A DNA stretch of 37,385 bases from Xenorhabdus budapestensis (GTDB taxonomy: Bacteria; Pseudomonadota; Gammaproteobacteria; Enterobacterales; Enterobacteriaceae), in the NCBI RefSeq assembly GCF_002632465.1, contig NZ_NIBS01000009.1, positions 1 through 37,385 on the forward strand, given 5' to 3'. Shown here piece after piece: positions 27,182 to 36,088 of this stretch. Numbering within the stretch: position 1 is the first letter of the stretch; the number at the start of each line of letters is the position of its first letter. The position numbers and the translations under genes are program-made. A model generated the notes under the pieces. That model did no database searches and was not told the DNA's origin. It saw only the letters and a program-made list of their open reading frames with translations.

Positions 27182-27575
27182 GTTGCATCTCCTCAATTAC
27201 GGGATATTGTAATTTTTTTACAGAACTCGCAGGTAATGTACTCTTTTGATTATATGCAGTAAACACCTCATTCTTCGATTATGGTGACCTGCATGGATCT
27301 CATTTCCCTACTTTCTGTGCATAAATTTTTATATTTCGTATTATATTATGAATGATATTTGTATTGGAAAGTGGCAATTAATTGAAAATTTACAACGTAT
27401 AAGAAGTAATCTTACCAAATTGAAAGTTAGATGTTTGTCATATTTTCATGAAAAATCTCAAGTTATTCACTTTTCCCTCTGCCAGCTTTCAGTAACAAGT
27501 AGTATATTTTCACAAAAATTACATAGATTTCTCCTGTTAATGAAATCGTTAAAACCGAGGTTGAACTGCGTCTAT
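27182..27575. other. 394-bp divergent promoter region of zwf and hexR
   Basis: It contains the HexR-type box at 27208-27222. A plus-strand frame from 27348 runs into hexR in phase, but its 76 extra codons do not resemble HexR N-termini, so they are taken as leader. The sequence is AT-rich and otherwise without recognisable genes. Confidence 0.6.
27208..27222. promoter_or_regulatory. HexR-type operator upstream of zwf
   Basis: TGTAATTTTTTTACA is a near-palindrome (TGTAA / TTACA) resembling the TGTAAT-N-ATTACA boxes of HexR in gammaproteobacteria. It lies 27 bp before the zwf ATG, and hexR is the divergent neighbour, which supports the assignment. Confidence 0.6.
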
Positions 27576-28424
27576 ATGAACACACTAGAACAACTCCAAA
27601 ATAGTCTTGATGTTTTGAGTAAGTCTGAAAAAAAGGTTGCGCAGGTCATTCTTGATTCACCACATACTGCCATCCACTCAAGTATTGCTACTCTGGCAAA
27701 AATGGCGAATGTCAGTGAACCTACGGTTAATCGCTTTTGTCATCGCCTGAATACTAAAGGCTTTCCTGATTTCAAATTACATCTGGCACAAAGTCTGGCG
27801 AATGGAACACCTTATGTGAATCGCAATGTAGAAGAAAGTGACAGTGTCATATCTTATACCAATAAAATTTTTGAATCGGTAATGGCTAATCTGGAAACGG
27901 TTAAAAGTAATTTAGATATCACAACCATTAACCGCGCCGTTGACTTACTGACACAAGCAAGGAAACTCTCTTTTTTTGGTTTAGGGGCATCTGCTGCTGT
28001 AGCGCATGATGCTATGAACAAATTTTTCCGCTTTAACATCCCCGTCAGCTATTTTGATGATATCGTTATGCAGCGGATGAGCTGTATCAACAGTACTGAA
28101 GGTGACGTTGTTGTACTTATTTCCCATACAGGCCGTACTAAAAATCTGGTGGAGCTCGCCAGACTGGCTCGTGAAAATGACGCAACTGTCATCGCTATCA
28201 CTTCAACAGGCTCACTACTGGCACAAGAAGCCAGCCTCTCTATTCTGTTAGATGTTCCTGAAGACACTGATATTTATATGCCAATGGTTTCCCGAATTGC
28301 TCAACTTACCATCATTGATGTGCTGGCAACGGGTTTTACATTACGTCGGGGTTCAAAATTCCGAGATAACTTAAAGAAAGTCAAAGAAGCATTACGAGAC
28401 TCGCGATTTGATAAGCATGACTAA
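27576..28424 (+). CDS. hexR: HexR, RpiR-type regulator of central carbon metabolism
   Basis: This 282-residue regulator combines an N-terminal RpiR helix-turn-helix (LSKSEKKVAQVIL, then VSEPTVNRFCHRL) and a C-terminal SIS sugar-phosphate domain (FGLGASAAVAHDAMNKF, LISHTGRTKNL). HexR senses KDPG in relatives and controls zwf, edd/eda and related genes. The start is set at the ATG at 27576 because it aligns with E. coli HexR (MNMLEKIQ there, MNTLEQLQ here); only a distant GAGG is upstream. The C-terminus lacks the last few residues of the E. coli protein (289). It lies between zwf and pykA as in E. coli. Confidence 0.96.
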   Translation: MNTLEQLQNSLDVLSKSEKKVAQVILDSPHTAIHSSIATLAKMANVSEPTVNRFCHRLNTKGFPDFKLHLAQSLANGTPYVNRNVEESDSVISYTNKIFESVMANLETVKSNLDITTINRAVDLLTQARKLSFFGLGASAAVAHDAMNKFFRFNIPVSYFDDIVMQRMSCINSTEGDVVVLISHTGRTKNLVELARLARENDATVIAITSTGSLLAQEASLSILLDVPEDTDIYMPMVSRIAQLTIIDVLATGFTLRRGSKFRDNLKKVKEALRDSRFDKHD

Positions 28425-28602
28425 AGCAGGGAAATAGACTGTGTTTTTGTTCACTATTTATCAACTCTCCAGCCTGATAGCATAATAAAAAGTTTATCCC
28501 CGTCAGTATCATTTATATTGTGGGGTTGATAATCAAAAAAAGTTGCATGGTTATCTCACGGTAATCAAAAATCCATACTTCATAGGTCAACGGAGTTAAT
28601 AC

Positions 28603-30045
28603 ATGTCCAAACGGCTCAGAAGAACTAAAATCGTTACTACACTTGGCCCTGCTACAGATCGTGACAACAACTTAGAGAAAGTGATCAATGCGGGAGCCAA
28701 TGTTGTCCGCCTTAATTTTTCTCATGGCACAGCAGAAGATCATATCCAGCGTGCAAATAGAGTGCGGGAAATTGCAGCTCGGTTGGGGTGCCACGTAGCT
28801 ATACTTGGTGATCTCCAGGGCCCTAAAATACGTATTTCTACCTTTAAAGAAGGAAAAATATTTCTGAATGTCGGAGATAAGTTCCTGCTTGATGCTAATC
28901 TGGGCAAAGGAGAAGGTGATAAAGAAAAAGTCGGAATTGATTATAAAGGACTACCATCCGATGTGACGTCCGGTAATATCCTGTTACTGGATGATGGCCG
29001 GGTTCAGTTAAAAGTCCTGGGTGTTCAGGGCATGAAAGTCTTTACAGAAGTTACTGTGGGTGGCCCTCTTTCCAATAACAAAGGCATCAATAAACAGGGT
29101 GGTGGTTTATCCGCCGAAGCACTGACAGAAAAAGATAAAGCAGATATCATCACGGCCGCAAAAATCGGGGTTGATTATCTTGCTGTTTCTTTCCCCCGTT
29201 CTGCCGAAGATCTGAATTATGCCCGGCGCCTGGCACGTGATGCCGGTTGCGAAACACAAATTGTTGCCAAAGTTGAGCGCGCTGAAGCCGTCAGCAGCGA
29301 TGAAATCATTGATGAAATCATTCTGGCATCAGATGTTGTCATGGTAGCTCGTGGCGATTTAGGTGTTGAAATTGGTGATCCTGAGTTGGTTGGTGTTCAG
29401 AAGAAGCTGATTCGTCGTGCCCGTCAACTGAATCGTGTCGTAATCACAGCAACCCAGATGATGGAATCCATGATCACTAATCCGATGCCAACACGCGCAG
29501 AAGTTATGGATGTCGCCAACGCTGTACTTGATGGCACTGATGCAGTGATGCTGTCTGCGGAAACTGCTTCGGGTCAATATCCGGCAGAGACTGTCGCAGC
29601 AATGGCTCAAGTCTGCCTGGGAGCAGAAAAAATGCCGGGTATCAATGTCTCCAAACACCGAATGGATATTACATTCGACAGCATTGAAGAAGCTATTTCG
29701 ATGTCTGCCATGTATGCAGCCAATCATCTAAAAGGCGTCAAAGCGATTATTGCCATGACCGAATCAGGTCGTACAGCGCGCATGATGTCTCGTATCAGTT
29801 CCGGCTTACCTATTTTCTCCATGTCACGCCATGAATCCACCCTGAATCGCACTGCATTATACCGTGGTGTTACTCCGGTTTATTGTAGCGACCACATTGA
29901 TGGTATCGCCGCAGCAAGTGAAGCTGTCAGTCGCCTGCGTGATAGAGGTTATTTAACTTCCGGAGATTTAGTGCTGGTTACTCAAGGGGATCAAATGGGA
30001 ACTATCGGCAGCACCAATACCTGCCGGGTGCTTGAAGTAAAATAA
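28603..30045 (+). CDS. pykA: Pyruvate kinase II
   Basis: This 480-residue enzyme, same length as E. coli PykA, transfers phosphate from phosphoenolpyruvate to [11 protein letters not shown] near residue 36, GDLQGPKIR near 70, the catalytic Lys in AKVERAEAV near 222, [12 protein letters not shown] near 246 and [10 protein letters not shown] near 284 are all present. AMP-activated type II rather than PykF by overall similarity. CGGAG lies 9 nt before the ATG. A 178-bp gap separates it from hexR. Confidence 0.97.
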   Translation: MSKRLRRTKIVTTLGPATDRDNNLEKVINAGANVVRLNFSHGTAEDHIQRANRVREIAARLGCHVAILGDLQGPKIRISTFKEGKIFLNVGDKFLLDANLGKGEGDKEKVGIDYKGLPSDVTSGNILLLDDGRVQLKVLGVQGMKVFTEVTVGGPLSNNKGINKQGGGLSAEALTEKDKADIITAAKIGVDYLAVSFPRSAEDLNYARRLARDAGCETQIVAKVERAEAVSSDEIIDEIILASDVVMVARGDLGVEIGDPELVGVQKKLIRRARQLNRVVITATQMMESMITNPMPTRAEVMDVANAVLDGTDAVMLSAETASGQYPAETVAAMAQVCLGAEKMPGINVSKHRMDITFDSIEEAISMSAMYAANHLKGVKAIIAMTESGRTARMMSRISSGLPIFSMSRHESTLNRTALYRGVTPVYCSDHIDGIAAASEAVSRLRDRGYLTSGDLVLVTQGDQMGTIGSTNTCRVLEVK

Positions 30046-30073
30046 AAAAGTGAATTAAATCGTTAAGAAAATT

Positions 30074-30106
30074 ATTCTGCGCGCTACGTTCAGAAGCGCG
30101 CAGAAT
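30074..30106. terminator. Bidirectional terminator between pykA and the XRE-cupin gene
   Basis: ATTCTGCGCGCT / AGCGCGCAGAAT is a perfect 12-bp stem with a 9-nt loop in the 64-bp gap between converging genes, followed by GTATTAATTTTG on the plus strand. Confidence 0.75.
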
Positions 30107-30109
30107 GTA

Positions 30110-30658
30110 TTAATTTTGTTCAGCTACCAGAATCGCCTGTGTATCTGGTTCCAGCGCTTCGAACACATGTTCCTGATCTGCAGAATAGCAGATATAATCA
30201 CCTTCATTTAATTCTTCTGGTGCTGCTGTTGGCCCGACAAATGCCCGGCCTTTAGTGATGATAATGTGCTCCACCGAACCCGGTGGATGTGGTTTAGAAA
30301 TGCGATCTGCTCCCGGTTGAGTCATCAACAGATAAATGTCACGACGCGCCCCCGGTGGGCAAGTTGCCAGTAAAACTACCTGGTAGTTCGCCTGCTCTGC
30401 TGTTATTTTAGTGCCCTCACCACGTCTAATCACCTGCGTTTTGTTACTTTGTGGCTCCAGCAAACGGGCAAAAGGAATATTCAACGCTACACACAATGCC
30501 CAGAGTGTTTCAAGACTGGGGTTCCCGTTACCTGCTTCCAATTGTGACAACGTAGATTTTGCAATATCCGCACGTCGAGCAACCTCTGCCAGAGAAAGGC
30601 CAATACGTGCACGCTCACGAGCTAAGCTCTTCGCAATTTTGCTGATTGGCTGTGTCAT
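30110..30658 (-). CDS. XRE-family regulator with C-terminal cupin domain
   Basis: This 182-residue protein combines an N-terminal XRE helix-turn-helix (ARERARIGLSLAEVARRADI, STLSQLEAGNGNPSLETLWAL, about residues 10-58) with a cupin sensor domain (about 105-178, PHPPGSVEHIIITKGRAFVG and a GDYICYSADQEHVFEAL close). The ATG at 30658 is chosen for GGAG 7 nt upstream; the longer frame extends 37 codons into the AT-rich operator region. It is divergent from azlCD across 103 bp that carry GAAC/GTTC inverted repeats, so it most likely controls azlCD and itself. The ligand, perhaps an amino acid, is unknown. The module is absent between pykA and lpxM in E. coli. Confidence 0.9.
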   Translation of the reverse strand: MTQPISKIAKSLARERARIGLSLAEVARRADIAKSTLSQLEAGNGNPSLETLWALCVALNIPFARLLEPQSNKTQVIRRGEGTKITAEQANYQVVLLATCPPGARRDIYLLMTQPGADRISKPHPPGSVEHIIITKGRAFVGPTAAPEELNEGDYICYSADQEHVFEALEPDTQAILVAEQN

Positions 30659-30682
30659 ATTATGGCTCCAATGTTCATTAAA

Positions 30683-30699
30683 ACGAACAAAATGTTCGT
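30683..30699. promoter_or_regulatory. Candidate operator of the XRE-cupin regulator
   Basis: ACGAACA-AAA-TGTTCGT is a perfect 7-bp inverted repeat in the divergent promoter region. Further copies of the half-site (TGTTCATT at 30672-30679, TTGTTCATT near 30719 and TTCGTTCG near 30738) suggest several binding sites. Confidence 0.5.
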
Positions 30700-30761
30700 C
30701 TTGATTTGCATTTTCATTTTGTTCATTATAATGAAATTTCGTTCGATATGGGTAAAAATAG

Positions 30762-31427
30762 ATGTTCACTCACCATTTCTTCTCCTGTCTGAAAGGAGAC
30801 ATTAAAAAAACGATATTTTTAGTTTGTTTGGCTGTAGGTGTGGTTGGTGTTTCTTACGGTTCACTGGCTACCGCTTATAGTTTTCCGTTATGGGTTCCTA
30901 TTGCTTTATCTATATTAGTGCTGGCGGGAGCATCCGAATTTATGTTTATTGGTATTGTTGCCAGCGGTGGTAATCCACTTGCAGCGGCAGCAGCGGGTTT
31001 ATTGGTGAATGCCCGCCATTTACCCTTTGGGGTGGCTGTGCGCGAATTAGTCGGAAATCGCATGGCAAAGTTTTTAGGCTGCCATATTATGAACGATGAA
31101 AGTGTGGTATTCGGAATGTCGCAAGCAACTCCCGAACAACGTAAGGCTGCATATTGGCTATGTGGTATCGGTGTCGCCATATTCTGGCCACTCGGCACTC
31201 TAATTGGCAGTACGGTTGGCAAATTTATTCCAGCGCCAGAGACTATTGGTCTGGACGCTGTTTTCCCAACAATTTTGCTGGCAATGGTGATCCCTTCATT
31301 CAAAAATAAAACCTCGCTTATTCGCGCCTCTAGTGGCGCGGCAATTTCGCTTTCTGCCATACCTTTTGTACCCGTGGGGTTACCAGTATTACTGTCACTA
31401 CTGGGCTTACTGACGAGGAAAAAATAA
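30762..31427 (+). CDS. azlC: AzlC-family branched-chain amino acid exporter subunit
   Basis: This 221-residue inner-membrane protein is the large AzlC (YgaZ-like) subunit. Conserved stretches are GVSYGSLATAYSFPLW, LAGASEFMFIGIVASGGNP, AAAGLLVNARHLPFGVAVRE and MNDESVVFGMSQA. The pair AzlC/AzlD exports branched-chain or related amino acids. The N-terminus before IKKTIFLVCL is a short extension whose start (ATG 30762) lacks a clear ribosome site. The stop overlaps the azlD start (TAATG), and the XRE-cupin gene is divergent. Confidence 0.92.
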   Translation: MFTHHFFSCLKGDIKKTIFLVCLAVGVVGVSYGSLATAYSFPLWVPIALSILVLAGASEFMFIGIVASGGNPLAAAAAGLLVNARHLPFGVAVRELVGNRMAKFLGCHIMNDESVVFGMSQATPEQRKAAYWLCGIGVAIFWPLGTLIGSTVGKFIPAPETIGLDAVFPTILLAMVIPSFKNKTSLIRASSGAAISLSAIPFVPVGLPVLLSLLGLLTRKK

Positions 31428-31750
31428 TGGCAGACTATACCCTGATTATTATTGGTATTGCGATTTTGTCGCTAGGTACTTATTTAATGCGCTTCGGTGG
31501 AGCAAAACTAGGGAACAGGCTTGCGTTATCTGAACGTTCTCAGGCCTTTCTTTCCGATGCAGCAACCACGTTGTTGTTCTCTGTAGCACTTGCCGCCACT
31601 TTTTACGAAGGTGAACATTTTGCTGGTATGGCACGAGTAATAGGTGTTGCTGTTGCAGTATTTCTTGCCTGGAGAAAGGTACCACTGATTGTAGTGATTC
31701 TGGCAGCCGCTCTCATAACGGCACTACTACGCTATGCGGGAATAAACTAA
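31427..31750 (+). CDS. azlD: AzlD-family branched-chain amino acid exporter subunit
   Basis: This 107-residue membrane protein is the small AzlD (YgaH-like) subunit. Four hydrophobic segments are visible: IIIGIAILSLGTYLMRFGG, TTLLFSVALAATFY, VIGVAVAVFLAW and PLIVVILAAALITALL. It overlaps azlC by one base, so the two are translated together. It is followed by a GGGGCA/TGCCCC terminator. Confidence 0.92.
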   Translation: MADYTLIIIGIAILSLGTYLMRFGGAKLGNRLALSERSQAFLSDAATTLLFSVALAATFYEGEHFAGMARVIGVAVAVFLAWRKVPLIVVILAAALITALLRYAGIN

Positions 31751-31785
31751 AAAGTGCATTTCCATGAAATAGATGTAGAAATTCA

Positions 31786-31803
31786 GGGGCAATATACTGC
31801 CCC
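31786..31803. terminator. Terminator after azlD, facing lpxM
   Basis: GGGGCA / TGCCCC stem, 6-nt loop, TTTC tail, in the 67-bp gap between converging genes. Confidence 0.6.
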
Positions 31804-31817
31804 TTTCAATGACCAGA

Positions 31818-32786
31818 TCAAAGATTATCCCTTTTATAAGGCTCAATATCCCCTTCTTTCCGTGTCTTGAGTAGTTTCAATATCCAGGTATATTGTTCAG
31901 GGTTAGGCTTTACCAACTCTTCCAATTCCTGATTCATACGACGGGCAATATAAGCATCATCCTGCCCTGCAATATCATCCATAGGTGGGCGAATATAAAT
32001 ATCCAACTGGTGAGTTTCACAGTTATAAACCGGGAACAGAGGAACAATTGCAGCTTTACAAACTTTCATCAAACGGCCGACAGCAGGCAACGTTGCTTTG
32101 TAAGTCGCAAAAAAATCAACGAACTCGCTGTGCTCTTCGCCATGATCCTGATCAGGCAGATAATAGCCCCAAAATCCCTGACGTACTGATGCAATAAAGG
32201 GCTTTATTCCTGCATCACGGGAATGAAGACGTCCGCCAAAATGGTAGCGAGCCTTGTTCCACAGATAATCTGCTACCGGATTGCTCTGATGATGAAACAT
32301 TGCTGATACTGTCTGCCCACGAGCGGCCAATAACATAGCAGGAATATCCACCGCCCAACCATGTGGAACCATAAAAATCACATTCTTGCCCTGTTCTTTT
32401 AAAGCGTGAATGATCTCCTCACCATGCCACTGAGTTCGCTTAAGCGTAGACGCGGTACCTCTCAAATAAAGTTCCGCCAGCATGACAAAAGATTGTGGTG
32501 CGGTGGCAAACATCTTATCGATTAATATTTCATGCTGCTGTTCCGACAGTTCAGGAAAACAATACAGGAGGTTAATTTTCGCTCTTCGCCGGGCACTTTT
32601 TGCTTTCCTGCCTGCCCAAATACCAACTCTAGCCAGAAATGGATCACGCCATTTAACCGGAATATAAGCCAACCCCGCTAATATCCCTATACCAGCCCAA
32701 AGCCCCCAATAACGAGGATGCAAATAAGATAAATGAAATGTTGGGACGTAACCCAATTTACTATCTGTATCTTTCTCTTTATTCAT
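31818..32786 (-). CDS. lpxM: Lipid A biosynthesis myristoyltransferase LpxM (MsbB)
   Basis: This 322-residue inner-membrane acyltransferase adds the last acyl chain to lipid A (E. coli 323). The HX4D motif is HGWAVD at 142-147, an N-terminal membrane segment (GLWAGIGILAGLAYIPV) starts near 28, and GYYLPDQDHGEEHSEFVDFF is characteristic of LpxL/M. There is no overlap with neighbours. In E. coli pykA is its neighbour; here the azlCD module lies between. Confidence 0.96.
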   Translation of the reverse strand: MNKEKDTDSKLGYVPTFHLSYLHPRYWGLWAGIGILAGLAYIPVKWRDPFLARVGIWAGRKAKSARRRAKINLLYCFPELSEQQHEILIDKMFATAPQSFVMLAELYLRGTASTLKRTQWHGEEIIHALKEQGKNVIFMVPHGWAVDIPAMLLAARGQTVSAMFHHQSNPVADYLWNKARYHFGGRLHSRDAGIKPFIASVRQGFWGYYLPDQDHGEEHSEFVDFFATYKATLPAVGRLMKVCKAAIVPLFPVYNCETHQLDIYIRPPMDDIAGQDDAYIARRMNQELEELVKPNPEQYTWILKLLKTRKEGDIEPYKRDNL

Positions 32787-32887
32787 GAGCTAACTCTGAT
32801 GGTTCGAACATAGACTTTCAATACCCGCTTTCAATACATTTTTCCCTAATATATTTGTTCTCAATATGTTCGTTTTCAACAAAATAA

Positions 32888-32921
32888 CATAAAGCGGATG
32901 ATACCAATCATCCGCTTTATG
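32888..32921 (-). terminator. Intrinsic terminator of mepM
   Basis: CATAAAGCGGATGA / TCATCCGCTTTATG is a perfect 14-bp stem with a 6-nt loop, followed on the minus strand by TTATTTTGTT, 20 bp past the mepM stop. Confidence 0.75.
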
Positions 32922-32940
32922 TGTTAGTAATCTGAACTTT

Positions 32941-34263
32941 TTAATTCAACGACAGTTGCGGTTTAACCTCTTTAACCATCGCAATATATTCCGAACGTTC
33001 TTTACCGCCTAATCCACCGGAACGAGGCAGTTTTGCCGTGAGTGGATTAACGGGTTGCTGATTATCCCAAAACTCAAAGTGTAAGTGAGGGCCTGTTGAA
33101 CGACCAGTATTACCTGATAAGCCAATACGTTCGCCACGCTTCACTTTCTGACCAGGTTTCACCAGCAGTTTTCTCATATGCATGTATCGAGTTGTATATT
33201 GACGACCATGTCTAATGGCAATGAAGTAACCTGCGGCACCATCAAATTTGGCAACGATAACTTCTCCGTCACCAACAGCCAGAACTGGCGTTCCTACAGG
33301 CATAGCAAAATCAACCCCTCTATGGGCTGTAACCCGTCCTGTGACAGGATTTAAGCGGCGAGGATTAAAAGAAGAAGATACCCTGAACTGTTTTGTTGTT
33401 GGAAAACGCAAGAAACCACGTTCCAAACCTGATGCATTGCTATCGTAGAAGCGACCATCTTCTGCACGGAACGCGTAATAATCATTACCGCTGCTTTGCA
33501 AACGAACACCCAATAGTTGGCTCTGTTCACTTTTCCCCTCAAGCATTTCACGGGACATCAATACGGAGAACCGATCACCTTTACGTAACCGACGGAAATC
33601 TATCTGCCATTGTAATGCTTTAGTTACTTCCCTTGCTTCACTACTGGTTAAACCAGCCGACAAAGCGCTTCCAGTGAAACTGCCATCCACAGCACCTGTA
33701 ATGACACTATTTATCCATTCTCCCTTCTGATATTCCTTTGTCTCTTTGAAAACATCACCTTCACGGGTATAAATACGCGTTTCACGACGCGATACTCCCC
33801 AGGTTAACGTTTTCAGACTGCCACTATCGTCAATAGTCCATGATAATGACTGACCAATATTTAAATCGCGCAGAGCCTTATTTTGATTTGCTAACAAAGC
33901 AATATCGGACGAATCTATACCAAATTGGTTTAAAATAGAGCTTAGAGTATCACCATTGGAAACAACGTACTGGTGGGGAATATTTGTCGTTGTATCAGTG
34001 CCACTCTCCTCATCCCTAATCCCCTCATCCGAGAACTGTTCATTACTATCACCTATCGTGTCATCTGTCGCATCAGGGATACTATCGGGAGTTGTGAGGA
34101 TAATGTTCCCCGTTCTTTCCATTCTTTCTTCTTGTTCGTGATAAACAACCGGCCGCCACACAGCTACAGCCAAAGTGACCAAAGTCAAAGAACCAAGCAT
34201 GATCTTGTGTGGCTTTGGCAGGTTGTTGTATACCAGAACGATAGTTTTAACTATCTGCTGCAC
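32941..34263 (-). CDS. mepM: Murein DD-endopeptidase MepM (GUG start)
   Basis: This 440-residue M23 metallopeptidase, same length as E. coli MepM (YebA), cleaves D-Ala-mDAP crosslinks to let new glycan strands in. A membrane anchor sits at about 21-38. A variable acidic linker (50-92, rich in D/E/T) precedes the LysM-like OapA domain (97-142, YVVSNGDTLSSILNQFG). Zinc ligands are in HRGVDFAMPVGTP near 314 and in HLHFE at 393-397. The start is a GTG at 34263 with AAGGA 9 nt upstream; MQQIVKTIVLVYNNLPKPHK aligns with E. coli from residue 1. It lies 20 bp after znuA on the same strand. Confidence 0.96.
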   Translation of the reverse strand: MQQIVKTIVLVYNNLPKPHKIMLGSLTLVTLAVAVWRPVVYHEQEERMERTGNIILTTPDSIPDATDDTIGDSNEQFSDEGIRDEESGTDTTTNIPHQYVVSNGDTLSSILNQFGIDSSDIALLANQNKALRDLNIGQSLSWTIDDSGSLKTLTWGVSRRETRIYTREGDVFKETKEYQKGEWINSVITGAVDGSFTGSALSAGLTSSEAREVTKALQWQIDFRRLRKGDRFSVLMSREMLEGKSEQSQLLGVRLQSSGNDYYAFRAEDGRFYDSNASGLERGFLRFPTTKQFRVSSSFNPRRLNPVTGRVTAHRGVDFAMPVGTPVLAVGDGEVIVAKFDGAAGYFIAIRHGRQYTTRYMHMRKLLVKPGQKVKRGERIGLSGNTGRSTGPHLHFEFWDNQQPVNPLTAKLPRSGGLGGKERSEYIAMVKEVKPQLSLN

Positions 34264-34283
34264 TAATAAAATTCCTTATTATA

Positions 34284-35240
34284 CTAATTCAGGCAGCTGA
34301 GGTATTGCTCCGACAGTTGAGTTATAAATTTCATGTAACTGTCTTTATTCAATACGATGCCACTTCCCAATGGGTCAAGTGTTCCAATACGCACATTAGT
34401 ACCTTTTGCTACGGCATGAATGACGGCTGGCCTGAATTGAGGTTCAGCAAAAATACATTTCGCTTTTTGCTCAACCAATTGTGTTCGTATGTAATGTAGT
34501 CTTTGCGCACCAGGTTGTATTTCAGGATTCACAGTAAAAACACCCAATGGTGACAACTGGTAGTGTTTTTCAAAGTAACCATAAGCGTCATGAAAAACGA
34601 AATATCCCTGTCCTAGCACGGGTTTCAGAATATGGGTAATATTCTTGTTAGTTTGTACAAGCTGTCCATTGAATTTACGTAGGTTTACTTCTAGTTGGTG
34701 TTTCTGTTGAGGGTACTGCTCAACAAGCCGGGAATATATCGCCTGAGCGGCTTTCTCGGCAATTTTTGGTGACAGCCAAATATGCATATTATATTGGCCG
34801 TGGTGATGATGTTCGTGATCTGTTTCATGTTTATGCTGATTCGATTCATTTGAATCATGTTCATCTTCGCTATTTTTCAGTAATAGGGGTTTAATAGTAG
34901 GTAAATCAGCCAATTCCAATTGTTTATTTTGTGCAATTTTTTCTATTGGCTTTGCTAAAAATGTCTCCATATCCGGGCCAATCCAGACAACCAAATCCGC
35001 CTGATTAAGTTTGCGGATATCTAAAGGCCTTAAAGCATAATCATGTGGGGAAGCTCCATCAGGTAAAAGCACCTGAGTATCTGTTACACCGTCAGCAATC
35101 GCGGCAGCAATAAAACCTAATGGTCGGATAGATGTGACGACATCTGCCTGAACAGAGTAATTAATACCCATTGTTAATACAGTAACCAATGTTATCTGGC
35201 GAAAAAATGTATGCGCGTATTTTTGTGATTTGTGTAACAT
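34284..35240 (-). CDS. znuA: Zinc ABC transporter periplasmic binding protein ZnuA
   Basis: This 318-residue high-affinity zinc receptor has a signal peptide (core at about 16-25, cleavage near QAD at 31-33). Zinc ligands fit H66 in SPHDYAL, H153 in MHIWLSP and a later His in VFHDAYGYF near 218. A His/Asp/Glu-rich loop spans about 124-148, including a run of four His. It is divergent from znuC with a Zur palindrome between, so it is Zur-repressed in all likelihood. mepM follows on the same strand. Confidence 0.97.
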   Translation of the reverse strand: MLHKSQKYAHTFFRQITLVTVLTMGINYSVQADVVTSIRPLGFIAAAIADGVTDTQVLLPDGASPHDYALRPLDIRKLNQADLVVWIGPDMETFLAKPIEKIAQNKQLELADLPTIKPLLLKNSEDEHDSNESNQHKHETDHEHHHHGQYNMHIWLSPKIAEKAAQAIYSRLVEQYPQQKHQLEVNLRKFNGQLVQTNKNITHILKPVLGQGYFVFHDAYGYFEKHYQLSPLGVFTVNPEIQPGAQRLHYIRTQLVEQKAKCIFAEPQFRPAVIHAVAKGTNVRIGTLDPLGSGIVLNKDSYMKFITQLSEQYLSCLN

Positions 35241-35270
35241 AATATGAATATTCCATGCATCGAATCTAAA

Positions 35271-35289
35271 AATGTTATATTATAACATT
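35271..35289. promoter_or_regulatory. Zur box between znuA and znuC
   Basis: AATGTTATA-T-TATAACATT is a perfect 19-bp palindrome matching the GTTATA-N-TATAAC core of Zur operators in enterobacteria. It is centred in the 92-bp divergent promoter and so should control both znuA and znuCB. Confidence 0.9.
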
Positions 35290-35332
35290 ACAATGATTCT
35301 GCAAGACACTTTTAACATGTCTGTTATGTAAC

Positions 35333-36088
35333 ATGTCAACTATGATCACCCTAAAAAACATTACGGTTAATTTTGGTAGCCTCAAGGTATTAAACAATAT
35401 CTCTTTCAACCTTACACAAGGTAAGATCCTAACGTTAATCGGCCCCAATGGAGCAGGAAAATCAACGTTAGTACGCGTCGTTCTGGGTTTAATTCTCCCT
35501 ACTTCCGGCACTATTGAACACAACCCTACGTTGAAGATAGGATACGTCCCACAAAAACTTAATCTTGATCCCACTTTACCTTTGACTGTTAAACGTTTCA
35601 TGATGCTAAAATCGGGCGTTAAGTCAGCAGATATCATCCCAGTTTTGGAACGAGTCAAAGCCACACATTTATTGCAATACCCCATGCAGAAGCTATCAGG
35701 GGGAGAAACCCAACGAGTCTTACTCGCCAGAGCGTTACTCAATCATCCTCAACTTCTGGTTCTTGACGAACCGACACAAGGTGTAGATGTGAATGGTCAG
35801 TTAGCACTTTATGATTTAATCAATCAAATCAGAACAGAACTTAATTGTGCTGTCCTTATGGTATCTCATGACCTGCACTTAGTGATGGCGAAAACAGACG
35901 AGGTTTTGTGCCTTAATCAACACATTTGCTGTTCAGGTACTCCTGAAGTGGTATCCATGCATCCAGAATTTATTGCGATGTTCGGTCGTCATGGTGCTGA
36001 ACAACTGGCAGTTTATCGTCATCATCACAATCATCAGCATGATCTAAGAGGAAAAATTATTTTGAAAAAAGGTGGAGAACCACGTTAA
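35333..36088 (+). CDS. znuC: Zinc ABC transporter ATPase ZnuC
   Basis: This 251-residue ATPase (same length as E. coli) has Walker [10 protein letters not shown] near residue 37, signature LSGGETQR near 122, Walker [13 protein letters not shown] near 143 and the H-loop VSHDLHLV near 182. The C-terminal His-rich tail ([13 protein letters not shown]) is kept. An in-frame ATG at 35342 is an alternative start; neither has a strong ribosome site. Its stop overlaps the znuB ATG. Confidence 0.97.
   Translation: MSTMITLKNITVNFGSLKVLNNISFNLTQGKILTLIGPNGAGKSTLVRVVLGLILPTSGTIEHNPTLKIGYVPQKLNLDPTLPLTVKRFMMLKSGVKSADIIPVLERVKATHLLQYPMQKLSGGETQRVLLARALLNHPQLLVLDEPTQGVDVNGQLALYDLINQIRTELNCAVLMVSHDLHLVMAKTDEVLCLNQHICCSGTPEVVSMHPEFIAMFGRHGAEQLAVYRHHHNHQHDLRGKIILKKGGEPR

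Noticed and set aside
27348-27575. 76-codon upstream extension of hexR
   Set aside because: HexR homology starts exactly at the ATG at 27576; the extra residues match nothing and would fill the divergent promoter.
30875-31360. 161-codon minus-strand frame inside azlC
   Set aside because: It lies antisense to a clear AzlC protein and has no recognisable product.
35275-35742. 155-codon minus-strand frame over the start of znuC
   Set aside because: It is antisense to the Walker A region of ZnuC and covers the Zur box; a shadow frame.
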